Positions 1 through 7,350 of a stretch of 9,999 bases of DNA are shown piece by piece. Within the stretch, counting starts at the first letter, position 1. Each line of letters opens with the position of its first letter. A model generated the notes under the pieces. That model was not told the DNA's origin. It made no database searches and worked only from the letters and a program-made list of their open reading frames with translations. Position numbers and translations under genes: made by a program. Origin of the DNA: Candidatus Zhuqueibacterota bacterium (GTDB taxonomy: Bacteria; KSB1; UBA2214); the NCBI GenBank assembly GCA_022706175.1, contig JAKJDB010000053.1, positions 1 through 9,999 of the forward strand, given 5' to 3'.

Positions 1-218
1 TGCGAAAAACCAGATTCATTTATTGAAAAACAATAAAACCAATTTATACATTTTTAAGAAATTTTCACAGTACTTTTTTCAGGCAGGAGAAATAGTTCGG
101 CCGGGTGAAGGGGAAATGAGACGCCGGAGTTGCCGCAAAAACCGCGGCAACATCCGGCGCCCGATGGTTTTTCTGCAGGCTGCAGAGGGCGACATAAAAA
201 CAGAGAGCAGGGCGGATT
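1..218. other. Non-coding region downstream of the peptidase gene
   Basis: No supported gene lies here. The first 85 bases are very AT-rich and include a small 7-bp inverted repeat (19-25 with 31-37, loop of five A). On the plus strand a loose promoter-like pair is present, TTGAAA at 23-28 and TATACA at 45-50 with a 16-base spacer, but it would read antisense into the peptidase gene and has no credible target. Open frames here lack ribosome sites and family resemblance. The right half holds the hairpin annotated separately. Confidence 0.5.
122..159 (-). terminator. Strong GC-rich hairpin, possible terminator of the peptidase gene
   Basis: Arms 122-136 and 144-159 pair over 15 bp with a single unpaired A at 152 and a 7-base loop (AAAAACC). 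It begins 59 bases past the peptidase stop codon, where a terminator would be expected. On the minus strand the bases after the stem (CTCATTTCCCC) are only weakly T-rich, so it is not a textbook intrinsic terminator. It could instead be a 3' stabilising hairpin, or serve transcription from the other side, where a TTTTT run follows at 168-172. Confidence 0.42.
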
Positions 219-1649
219 TCAGCGCAACAGAACGGCTTTGATCTGCCGGCAATGCCCTCCGCTTTGCAGTTGGATGAGATAGAGGCCACTGGCCATGCTG
301 TGACCGGAATCATCCGTACTGTTCCAGATGACGCTGTGAGTGCCGGCCGATTGCATTCCGGAATGCAGGGTGCGAATCAATTGTCCGTGCATATTGAAAA
401 CCTGCAATCGTATTTCAGCACTACCATTCAAATGGTATTTTATCGTGGTCTCCGGATTGAACGGATTGGGATAATTGTTCAAGAGGGTAAAAATCTGTGG
501 AACGTTTTTGGGTGCCTTCTGCACGTTGGCCGTCAACCCCCAGCGAACCGTCGCACACGGGTCCCCAAGGAGGGTATAGGTTTGGTTTGAATGGATTTCG
601 AAAAAGGGATCCTCCCGGTGCATGGCCGCAAAGGCATTTCTGACCGATTCTCCGACACGGTGTCCCATTCCACTCCATTGATCTTTATAAAAATGGGTGA
701 GAAAAACCATGCTCTCACTAGCCCACGCGACGCCTGCAGGGGCGAGCGTGGCAGCAGCTCCGTTCGGCCCCTGAAAAAGAAGGCGCTCCACGATCGTACT
801 GTCATGGGCAAGTGCGAAATTATTATCGCAACCCATGAGAATCACCAGGGAGGGTGGTGCAGCCGGATTGAGGCGAGCCAGATTCGTGATCAAGAGCAAG
901 GAGTCGCGCATCCATTGATGTTCGTTGGTGTGCCCAAGAAATAAGAGATTTCTGCACCCCTCATCAAAGGTCCGGAGCAGGTCGGCCCTATTGCCCGCAT
1001 TCGGTGAATCGACCCAGGTATCGATTCTGCTCCAGGTCACTGATCTGGGGATCAGGCCGGCCAACGAGTCCATCTGCTGCGAAAAAAATTTCTGATCAGC
1101 TGAATCGGTCACTGCCGTAAAATCAAGGAGGTATTGCCGATTTTCAAAAGCGATGGTCTTTTGAATAATGAGCGCCAACTCTTCCTCCGTATTGACCGGG
1201 AAGCGGCCGATGGCCAATTGGGGAATGCGTGAATCCTTTTCAGGCGACAGCGCATAGCACTGGTCTATAGTGTACCAAGCTCTCATGGTTGCATTGTAGA
1301 GCTGAAATGATGGAAGATACTCCGCATCTCCCACCAATAGCACCGAGCCAGGGGCTGGTGCTTGCCATCTTTTTACCGCCGTCCAGATCGCCTGATGAAT
1401 GGATTCTGCCAAAAGGGTATCCACTGGAAATTCGCGTTGAATTTGTTCAAGGGTAATCACGACGGCTTTGATGCCGCTGTTTTGTCGATAGGTGAGGTAG
1501 GGTGTGAGGACGTCCTGCCACTTTTCCGGTGTGATGATCAACAGGTCCGCTTGCTGGTTAGGGTCCCTGATGCCCCCGTACAGCGAAAGCGAAAGCCAGA
1601 CCGTCAGTTGCAGGATACTGAGCGGGATGATACATTTTGTTCTCTCCAT
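219..1649 (-). CDS. Secreted gingipain-like C25 cysteine peptidase with C-terminal T9SS-type sorting domain
   Basis: A 476-residue protein predicted to be exported and surface-attached or released. Residues 1-27 look like a signal peptide: MERTK, then a hydrophobic stretch ending near YGG. A C25 fold follows: the N-terminal segment ADLLIITPEKW, the motif LLVGD (104-108), the probable catalytic His240 in LGHTNEH, the probable catalytic Cys274 in LMGCDN, and LLGDP near 360-364. The last ~85 residues start with YPNPFNPET and form the FlgD-like Ig sorting tail (GLYLIQL, ending KAVLLR) recognised by the type IX secretion system. The start at 1649 is chosen because GGAGG lies 5 bases upstream; an in-frame ATG at 1679 has no ribosome site. 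Oddities: the usual GHG around the catalytic His reads GHT, there is no gingipain-like propeptide, and the protein is short for the family. GC content is visibly lower than in the arg genes. It has its own promoter. Substrate unknown; the family fit is good, activity is inferred. Confidence 0.85.
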   Translation of the reverse strand: MERTKCIIPLSILQLTVWLSLSLYGGIRDPNQQADLLIITPEKWQDVLTPYLTYRQNSGIKAVVITLEQIQREFPVDTLLAESIHQAIWTAVKRWQAPAPGSVLLVGDAEYLPSFQLYNATMRAWYTIDQCYALSPEKDSRIPQLAIGRFPVNTEEELALIIQKTIAFENRQYLLDFTAVTDSADQKFFSQQMDSLAGLIPRSVTWSRIDTWVDSPNAGNRADLLRTFDEGCRNLLFLGHTNEHQWMRDSLLLITNLARLNPAAPPSLVILMGCDNNFALAHDSTIVERLLFQGPNGAAATLAPAGVAWASESMVFLTHFYKDQWSGMGHRVGESVRNAFAAMHREDPFFEIHSNQTYTLLGDPCATVRWGLTANVQKAPKNVPQIFTLLNNYPNPFNPETTIKYHLNGSAEIRLQVFNMHGQLIRTLHSGMQSAGTHSVIWNSTDDSGHSMASGLYLIQLQSGGHCRQIKAVLLR

Positions 1650-1679
1650 CTTTTCCTCCAAATAAAAGTTTGGATCCAT

Positions 1680-1701
1680 CTGAATCGGTCTGTCGATTCA
1701 G
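1680..1701 (-). promoter_or_regulatory. Leader hairpin upstream of the peptidase ribosome site
   Basis: A perfect 8-bp inverted repeat (1680-1687 with 1694-1701, loop of six bases) sits in the 5' leader about 20 bases upstream of the GGAGG ribosome site at 1655-1659. It could modulate translation or mRNA stability as RNA, or be a protein-binding operator as DNA. Its presence is plain in the sequence; its role is inferred. Confidence 0.4.
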
Positions 1702-1975
1702 CAGGTGGTATCAAAGCATAGAGAGGTCTTCTCCTTATATTTAGCAGCATAGGGAGTAGTTCTAAAACAGGCGAAAGATATAGACTATGGGGTTAAAATA
1801 TTTCTTTTACCATTCATCAGAGATGGTCAATGCTGAGAAGAAATGTGTGGCAAGGGTTGGCGGGCAAAGCTCCTTCGAATCTTATTAAAGATAGATTGAT
1901 TTTCGAAAAAAGTCAAGCTTTTTCTTGTTCAGCGGGAAAACGAGGGCTTTGGCGGGCTGTAAACAATAGGTAAAG
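1702..1975 (-). other. Intergenic region and long 5' leader of the peptidase gene
   Basis: Together with the ribosome-site segment this makes about 326 bases between the argB stop and the peptidase start. It holds the promoter at 1888-1916 and a leader of roughly 230 bases. A weak 5-bp inverted repeat (1809-1813 with 1823-1827) is present. The only open frames on the minus strand are very short and lack ribosome sites, for example one of 10 codons and one of 2 codons. I see no clear intrinsic terminator right after argB. Confidence 0.5.
1888..1916 (-). promoter_or_regulatory. Near-consensus sigma-70-type promoter for the peptidase gene
   Basis: Read on the minus strand: TTGACT (-35, 1911-1916), a 17-base AT-rich spacer, then TATCTT (-10, 1888-1893). 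Five of six -35 bases and four of six -10 bases match consensus, with ideal spacing. Transcription would start near 1880, leaving a leader of about 230 bases before the peptidase start at 1649. This separates the peptidase from the arg operon as a transcription unit, although no strong terminator lies between them. Confidence 0.7.
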
Positions 1976-2755
1976 CTAGTGCACCACCGCAGTGCCGAAA
2001 TCATATTGGCCGGAGAGAATTTTCTCCAGCGTCTCGTCGCCGCGCCAGGCGCTGATGTGCACCCGTCGTACACCGGCGTCCAAGGCGATGAACGCCGATT
2101 CCATCTTGGCGGTCATGCCGCCGTGAATAATCCGTTGTTCCATTAACCGCCGCGCCTCGGCGCGCGTAAGGGCCAATGCCACCGTTCCGTCGACCTGTAC
2201 GCCGGCCACGTCGGTGAAATAGATCAGATCGCTGCATGCCAGGCTGCCGGCAATGGCCGCCGCCGCGCTGTCGGCATTGACATTGTAGGTCCGGCCGTCT
2301 CTGTCCGCTGAAATGGGAGAGATCACCGGCACTTGCTTTTTCGCCAGGGCCTCGATGATCACCTGTGGATCGACGGCGTGCACCTGTCCCACACAACCCA
2401 GATCCCGGCCATGGTGCATCAGCTTTTCCACCAGCAGCAATGAGCGGGATTTTCCTGAAAGCCGGCAGACCGACAGACCGGTTTGCTGCAGATACCCGGC
2501 GATACGGCGGTTCACGTCTTCGGACAACACTTTTTCCACGATCTGCATGTCTTCGGGTGTGGTGACCCGCAGGCCGTCGATGAAAACCGGCTGGCGGTTC
2601 GCCCGGCGCAGCGCTGCAGAGATCTCGGCGCCGCCGCCGTGGACCACGATCACCTCTGCCTCTTCCAGGGCGCGGATCGCCCGTCCCAGGGAGACAAAGC
2701 CCTCCTCGCCCTCCAGAGCCTTGCCGCCCAGTTTGATCACCACTCTGCTTTTCAT
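1976..2755 (-). CDS. argB: Acetylglutamate kinase
   Basis: Cytoplasmic amino-acid-kinase-fold enzyme that phosphorylates N-acetyl-L-glutamate with ATP, the second step of arginine synthesis. Visible motifs: KLGGKAL (8-14) and HGGGAEIS (39-46) for phosphate binding, the substrate arginine region GLRVT (R63), NVNADSAAA (158-166) and GGMTAKM (K217). Lys8, Asp162 and Lys217 fall at the numbers I recall for the catalytic residues of the E. coli enzyme, and the 259-residue length also fits. This supports the ATG at 2755 over an in-frame GTG at 2761. The ATG overlaps the argC stop by one base (TGATG), indicating translational coupling and operon expression. The chain begins directly at the kinase fold, so it lacks the N-terminal helix of arginine-inhibited hexameric kinases. 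It is the last gene of the argJCB cluster. Confidence 0.96.
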   Translation of the reverse strand: MKSRVVIKLGGKALEGEEGFVSLGRAIRALEEAEVIVVHGGGAEISAALRRANRQPVFIDGLRVTTPEDMQIVEKVLSEDVNRRIAGYLQQTGLSVCRLSGKSRSLLLVEKLMHHGRDLGCVGQVHAVDPQVIIEALAKKQVPVISPISADRDGRTYNVNADSAAAAIAGSLACSDLIYFTDVAGVQVDGTVALALTRAEARRLMEQRIIHGGMTAKMESAFIALDAGVRRVHISAWRGDETLEKILSGQYDFGTAVVH

Positions 2756-3774
2756 CAGCACAGCCCCATGGTTTCCGGAAAACCGAACATCAAATTCATA
2801 TTTTGCACCGCCTGACCGGCCGCGCCTTTGCCGAGATTATCGATGGCGCTGAAAACCGCGGCGTAAGAGGTGTCCTTCACCGCTGCAGCGGCGAGAAAAC
2901 AAAAATTGCTGTGCAAGGCCATTCGCGTGGCCGGCAACTGGGGATCCACGATGCGCATGAAAGGCTCGGCTTCATACCGCTGACGCAACAGGTTGTTGAG
3001 CTCTGCATGGCTGTGCGCCGACCGCAGTTTAAAGTAGACGCTCGCATACAAGCCGCGGGTCTGCGGCACCAGGTGCGGCGTAAAGATCACCCTGAGTGGT
3101 GTTTGTGAATGATGGTTCAACTCCTGGTCGATCTCGCCCACATGGCGATGCGACCGGCCGGGTTTGTAGGCGCCGACGTTTTCATTGGCCTCCACATAAT
3201 GGGTGGTCTTGGTCGGCGTTTTGCCGGCGCCGGATACGCCGGACTTGGCGTCGATGAGCACCGGTTCTTCCGCCACCCAACCCGCCTGCACAAAGGGCAG
3301 CAGCGCCAGCAAGGCCGCAGTGGGGTAACACCCCGGATTGCCTATCAGCCGTGCGCCGCGGATCTCCTGCCGGCGCCATTCCGCTAAGCCGTAGACTGCC
3401 TGCTCCAGCAGTTCGGGAAACGGATGGCTGGTCCCGTACCAGGTTTTATAGGCCGACGCCGTGGAAAAGCGAAAGTCCGCGCCCAGATCGATCACTCGGC
3501 TGCCGCGGTCAAGAAAGAGCTTTCCCCACCGGCTGGACTCGATGGCCGGCAGACATAGAAAGACCAGATCAACGGGCTGCTGCAAAGCCTGCTCCGCGGT
3601 GCAAAGGATCAAATCCCGGAATCGGGGAAAGGGCGGATACAGATCGCCGAGCTTTTTGCCGCTCTCGTTTTCCGAGGTCGCGGTGATCAGTTCCACTTCG
3701 GGATGGCGGGAAAGGAGCCGCACCAGCTCTTCACCGGTGTAACCGGTGACGCCCAGGATGGCTGCTTTTTTCAT
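2755..3774 (-). CDS. argC: N-acetyl-gamma-glutamyl-phosphate reductase
   Basis: Cytoplasmic NADPH-dependent enzyme that reduces N-acetylglutamyl phosphate, the ArgB product, to the semialdehyde; third step of arginine synthesis. Visible: the dinucleotide-binding motif GVTGYTG (8-14), FLCLP near 72-76, the active-site cysteine in GNPGCYPTA (Cys149), SGVSGAGK (178-185), the His-bearing GRSHRHVGEID (204-216) and the family-typical C-terminus QNMNLMFGFPET. Length 339 residues matches the long-type family. The ATG at 3774 is preferred because MKKAAILG gives the usual N-terminus; an in-frame TTG at 3789 directly abuts the argJ stop but lacks a ribosome site. The ribosome site before 3774 is itself weak (GGAAAAAG). 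It lies 15 bases after argJ and shares one base with argB. Confidence 0.97.
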   Translation of the reverse strand: MKKAAILGVTGYTGEELVRLLSRHPEVELITATSENESGKKLGDLYPPFPRFRDLILCTAEQALQQPVDLVFLCLPAIESSRWGKLFLDRGSRVIDLGADFRFSTASAYKTWYGTSHPFPELLEQAVYGLAEWRRQEIRGARLIGNPGCYPTAALLALLPFVQAGWVAEEPVLIDAKSGVSGAGKTPTKTTHYVEANENVGAYKPGRSHRHVGEIDQELNHHSQTPLRVIFTPHLVPQTRGLYASVYFKLRSAHSHAELNNLLRQRYEAEPFMRIVDPQLPATRMALHSNFCFLAAAAVKDTSYAAVFSAIDNLGKGAAGQAVQNMNLMFGFPETMGLC

Positions 3775-3789
3775 TTTATCTTTTTCCAA

Positions 3790-4995
3790 TCAGGTATGAT
3801 ATTCAGCATTGATTTTAACATACTCATAGGAGAGATCGCAGGAAAAGACCCGGGCGTCCGCCGATCCTGCGGCCAGGTCAACCGACAGCACGATCTCTTT
3901 TTCCGCCAGAGCGGCTTTCATGGCCGCAGGATCAAACGGAACCGGATGACCTTGGGCCAGCACCGGAATGCCGGCAAAGGAGACGGCGATTCGGTCCGGC
4001 CGCAGCTCCACACCGCTGCCGCCGACGGCGGAAAGAACCCGCCCCCAGTTGGGATCCCGGCCAAACAGCGCGGTCTTGACCAGCAGCGAGTTGGCAACCG
4101 CTTTGGCCGCCCTGCGCGCCTGTTCCGGGTCCCGAGCGTGAGTGATCTGGACCAGCAGCAGTTTGGTGGCGCCTTCGCCGTCCATGGCAATGACCCTGGC
4201 GATGGCCTGCAACACGGTGCGCAGCGCTTGGGTAAACACTTCGAAATCCGGACCAGCCGCATCGATGAGCGGATTGCCGCATTGACCGTTGGCCAGCAAC
4301 AGGACACAATCATTGGTGCTCATCTCTCCGTCCACGGTGAGGCAGTTGAGCGAATCGTCGACCGCCAGGCGCAGACTGCGGTCGAGCATGGCACTGCTGA
4401 CAGCCGCATCGGTGGTGAGGCAGCAGAGCATGGTGGCCAGATTGGGATTGATCATGCCGCTGCCTTTGGCCATGGCGCCGATGCACGCCTGATGACCGGA
4501 CAATTGAAATGTGACCGCCACCTGTTTGGCGGTGGTATCCGTGGTCATGATGGCGTGTGCCGCCGCATCGCCGCCGTCCTCCTTGAGAGACGAAAGCGCT
4601 TCGGCCAGACCGCTGCGCAGTTTGTCCATGGCCAAGCGTTTGCCGATGATGCCGGTAGAGGCGACCAGCACCTCCTCGCGGTCGATGTGCAGCCCTTGCG
4701 CAACCAGGGTGAGCGTTTCCTCCACATCCCGATCGCCCTGTTCGCCGGTGCAGGCGTTGGCGTTGCCGCTGTTGATCACCATCGCCCGGCCTCTGCCGCA
4801 CCGGATGTTTCTTTTGCTCACCCGCACAGGGGCTGCCTGAATCAGATTGCTGGTGAACAGGGCGGCGGCAGCAGCCGGAGCCGCACTGTATACCAAGGCC
4901 AGGTCCAATCCCTTTTCCTTCAAACCACAGCGTACGCCCGCTGCCTGGAAGCCTTTGGGCGTGGTGACGCCGCCGGCGATAAGATGATCCGTCAA
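3790..4995 (-). CDS. argJ: Glutamate N-acetyltransferase / ornithine acetyltransferase
   Basis: Moves the acetyl group from N-acetylornithine to glutamate, recycling it and releasing ornithine; some members also use acetyl-CoA, which sequence alone does not decide here. Family marks: NSGNANACTG (75-84), STGIIG (113-118, oxyanion-hole region), KGSGMINPNLATML (177-190) with the self-cleavage site between Ala187 and Thr188, Thr188 becoming the N-terminal nucleophile of the beta chain, DPNWGR (314-319), and the C-terminus SYEYVKINAEYHT. The 401-residue length is typical. The start is a TTG at 4995 with an AAGGA ribosome site six bases upstream; no better in-frame start is seen. It is the first gene of argJCB, about 150 bases after the permease. 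Its presence implies the acetyl-recycling arginine route. Confidence 0.97.
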   Translation of the reverse strand: MTDHLIAGGVTTPKGFQAAGVRCGLKEKGLDLALVYSAAPAAAAALFTSNLIQAAPVRVSKRNIRCGRGRAMVINSGNANACTGEQGDRDVEETLTLVAQGLHIDREEVLVASTGIIGKRLAMDKLRSGLAEALSSLKEDGGDAAAHAIMTTDTTAKQVAVTFQLSGHQACIGAMAKGSGMINPNLATMLCCLTTDAAVSSAMLDRSLRLAVDDSLNCLTVDGEMSTNDCVLLLANGQCGNPLIDAAGPDFEVFTQALRTVLQAIARVIAMDGEGATKLLLVQITHARDPEQARRAAKAVANSLLVKTALFGRDPNWGRVLSAVGGSGVELRPDRIAVSFAGIPVLAQGHPVPFDPAAMKAALAEKEIVLSVDLAAGSADARVFSCDLSYEYVKINAEYHT

Positions 4996-5044
4996 TGTAC
5001 TTCCTTTATAAAGAGTTCAATCTTCTCGATCCGCCTGAAGGGAA

Positions 5045-5072
5045 CCTATACCATCATGCGGACGATGATAGG
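5045..5072 (-). promoter_or_regulatory. Hairpin in the argJ upstream region
   Basis: Nine base pairs (5045-5049 with 5068-5072, and 5052-5055 with 5064-5067) with a 2-base bulge at 5050-5051 and an 8-base loop. It lies about 50 bases upstream of the argJ TTG start, in the 151-base gap after the permease. It could be an operator, a leader structure or chance. I found no convincing promoter or ARG-box-like repeat in this gap. Confidence 0.25.
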
Positions 5073-5146
5073 CTGTTGTACGGAGCGAGTCTGCCGCAAC
5101 CGCACAACCTGTTCAGCACGGTTAAACAAAAAAATCGCCGTACGGT

Positions 5147-7156
5147 CTAAGCGGAAACTCGGATGGGCAGCATGATAAGCGGAATGCCCTGATAAAAAAA
5201 CCGCCGCTGAATGGAGAACACGGTATAATTATGCAGCCAGCGGCCGAACATGGGCTCATTCGGAAACACCAGTTGCCCGCCAAAGAACATCGCCTGGGGA
5301 AATTTTTTCAGTATCTCCGGCGCCAGCCTGGACACCTCTTCCACCACATCGATGGCGATGGCGGAGACCGCCTCGGCATAGTAACCCTGATGGCGCATAA
5401 AATCGCAGTATTTCTCCAGATCCTCATCCACCTTGTCTTTGAGCTGTTCGATCTCCTCGGGACTATTGAACGTGCCCGCATCCACCACACCGATCTGCAG
5501 AAAGACGAAATTTTTTATCTCGCCGCGGAACATCTGGATGGCGCCGAACAACGTGTGCAACCCCAATCCGTTGAATCCGCTGGTGAGGATGACCGCAGTG
5601 CGCGAACGGACGAAAGGCGTTTTGCGCAGACGTCGGGATTTGCGCGCTGTCCCTGCAACATGTGGAACGGAAAGTTTGACCGCTTCCACCAGACTATCCA
5701 ATCGTTTCAGCAACGCGGCGGTGTGGGTGTAATGTTTTTTAACCAGCACAACGATGACGATCAGAGTGCCGGTGACCAGAATGGTGATCCAGCCGCCTTC
5801 GGTAAATTTCAGCGTGGCCACTGAAAGCAGAATGAAACCGGTGAGCCCCATGCCGATGCCGCTGATGACCAGCTTCATCAGCCAGCCTTCGTGCGCATGC
5901 CGATTCTGCCACCAATGACGCACCAGACCCACCTGGGAGAGCAGAAAGGTGATGAACACATTGATCGAGTAAAGCACCACCAGCAAACGCACCGAGCCTT
6001 TGCTGAGAAACATTAAAATCAACGACGCGCCGCCCATGAGCAGAATGCCGTTCTGCGTCACCAGCCGGTCGCTGAGCGTGGCGAAACGGGTGGGGAACCA
6101 ACGGTCCAGCGCCATATTCGAAAGAACCCGCGGTCCGCCGAGAAAACCGGTCTGCGAGGCGACAAACAGTAAAATGGCCTCAGAAGTCAGGGTGATGAGA
6201 ACGAACAGATACGCAAGGTTCTCGTTCCACCCGGTGGACAGGGCATTGAGCAAAACGGCGTTCAACGTTTTGCCCGGCACATGTTCGACGCGAAAAAGCG
6301 TATAGCCCAGCATCAAGCCCAGCACCATGAACGCCAGGGAAAAAGCCATATAGCGCATGGTGCTCTTGGCGGTTTTCACCTTGGGATCGCGCAGGATCGG
6401 CATGCCGTTGCTGACCGCTTCGATGCCGGTGTAGGTGCCGGCGCCCATGCTGTAGGCGCGTAAAATCAACAACACCGTGCCCAGCAGACCCAATTCGGCG
6501 TTGCTTTGCCGAATGTCCAACCGAGTGGTCTCTATCAGAGTCGGCAGATCCGCTGCATGAACGTACAAAACGTACAGAATGGCAAAGATATGGGTCACGA
6601 TAAAGATCAAAAAGATCGGAACCAGAGGCACCACAGACTCTTTGACTCCGCGCAGGTTGAGCCAGATCAGCAGGACCAGACCCGCCATGGCAAAGGTCAA
6701 CTTGTACGGCAGCCAGGCCATCGGCAGAAAGCTAAAGATGGCGTCCGCCCCGCTGGCCACGGACAGGGTGATGGTCAGCACATAATCGATCAGCAGGGCG
6801 CAGCCCGAGACCATGCCGGCGTTGGGGGACAGCAATTTGCTCGCCACCATATAGCCGCCGCCGCCGGCGGGAAAAAGTTCGATGACCTGCAGATAGCTGG
6901 CGCTGATGATAAAGATCGTTATCACCGAAGCCAAAGCGACTAAAATGCCCAGATGGAAATGACCTTCGAGTGCGCGGAATGCCTCCTCCGGACCATAGCA
7001 GGACGAGGACAAGCCATCCGCACCCAGACCCACCCAGGCGAAAAAAGCGATCAGGGAGAGCTTGTGAAAAATATGCGGATCCTGCGGGCTGCGAGCGCCC
7101 CCCAGCAGGGCGTCTTTGGCCCTGCGCTTTAAAGATGGTTTTTCGGATTCATCCAT
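5147..7156 (-). CDS. KimA-like APC-superfamily potassium permease with C-terminal cytoplasmic domain
   Basis: Inner-membrane transporter of 669 residues. About twelve hydrophobic helices span residues 33-472, followed by a charged soluble domain (about 473-669). Early on comes GLGADGLSSSCYGPEE, resembling the KUP/KimA first-helix motif. Five residues that I recall binding K+ in Bacillus KimA have counterparts with matching local spacing: Asp47 and Tyr54 (seven apart, helix 1), Thr128 and Ser132 (four apart, IDYVLTITLS), and Thr243 in TYTGIEAVSNG. The C-terminus (WLHNYT at 640-645, then GIPLIMLP) resembles the KimA universal-stress-like domain. Proton-coupled K+ uptake is therefore the leading guess; a generic amino-acid permease is the alternative. 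The ATG at 7156 is preferred over a GTG at 7174, which lacks a ribosome site; GAGG lies 12 bases before the ATG. It sits alone between the leu/ile and arg genes. I see no recognisable cyclic-di-AMP riboswitch upstream. Confidence 0.8.
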   Translation of the reverse strand: MDESEKPSLKRRAKDALLGGARSPQDPHIFHKLSLIAFFAWVGLGADGLSSSCYGPEEAFRALEGHFHLGILVALASVITIFIISASYLQVIELFPAGGGGYMVASKLLSPNAGMVSGCALLIDYVLTITLSVASGADAIFSFLPMAWLPYKLTFAMAGLVLLIWLNLRGVKESVVPLVPIFLIFIVTHIFAILYVLYVHAADLPTLIETTRLDIRQSNAELGLLGTVLLILRAYSMGAGTYTGIEAVSNGMPILRDPKVKTAKSTMRYMAFSLAFMVLGLMLGYTLFRVEHVPGKTLNAVLLNALSTGWNENLAYLFVLITLTSEAILLFVASQTGFLGGPRVLSNMALDRWFPTRFATLSDRLVTQNGILLMGGASLILMFLSKGSVRLLVVLYSINVFITFLLSQVGLVRHWWQNRHAHEGWLMKLVISGIGMGLTGFILLSVATLKFTEGGWITILVTGTLIVIVVLVKKHYTHTAALLKRLDSLVEAVKLSVPHVAGTARKSRRLRKTPFVRSRTAVILTSGFNGLGLHTLFGAIQMFRGEIKNFVFLQIGVVDAGTFNSPEEIEQLKDKVDEDLEKYCDFMRHQGYYAEAVSAIAIDVVEEVSRLAPEILKKFPQAMFFGGQLVFPNEPMFGRWLHNYTVFSIQRRFFYQGIPLIMLPIRVSA

Positions 7157-7258
7157 GAATGTCAGCAACCTCACATGCTAAACATCGAGTCTACCCCCTG
7201 AAAAGAAACCGGATAATCTACGAAATTTTAACATAGCAAAGAAGAATAAAATATATTT
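7157..7258 (-). promoter_or_regulatory. AT-rich region upstream of the KimA-like gene
   Basis: The stretch 7200-7258 is strongly AT-rich between two GC-rich genes and is the likely promoter area of the permease. On the minus strand TTGCTA and GATTAT can be paired with a short 15-base spacer, but no combination has both good hexamers and good spacing, so no exact promoter is called. The leader is too short and lacks the conserved elements of a cyclic-di-AMP riboswitch as I know it. Confidence 0.3.
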
Positions 7259-7289
7259 TTCAACCGAAGCGCGGCCAGGTTCGGTTGAA
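7259..7289 (-). terminator. Hairpin with T-rich tail, probable terminator after cimA
   Basis: Perfect 10-bp stem (7259-7268 with 7280-7289) and an 11-base loop, 61 bases past the cimA stop. On the minus strand the stem is followed by AAATATATTTTATTCTTC, a T-rich but not immediate tail. An alternative 5-bp hairpin with a four-base loop (7278-7282 with 7287-7291) uses the same arm and would exclude the larger one, so conditional termination is possible. Confidence 0.48.
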
Positions 7290-7350
7290 CCGGTTTTGCG
7301 AGGTGAGGCGACGAGGAGAGGGTGTCAAGGCAACTGCGGGGGCACTCTGT

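Noticed and set aside
23..50. Plus-strand promoter-like TTGAAA/TATACA pair
   Set aside because: It lies in AT-rich sequence where such matches are common and has no plus-strand gene to serve.
1885..2073. 62-codon minus-strand frame across the argB end and the spacer
   Set aside because: It overlaps argB in another frame, has no ribosome site, and runs through the promoter elements.
5100..5146. Possible terminator after the permease (CCGTACGG followed by a run of seven T)
   Set aside because: The palindrome has no loop and would give a stem too short for a normal intrinsic terminator.
3703..5175. 490-codon plus-strand open frame opposite argJ and argC
   Set aside because: It mirrors conserved GC-rich genes in antisense, has no ribosome site or recognisable domain, and its length is explained by codon bias on the coding strand.
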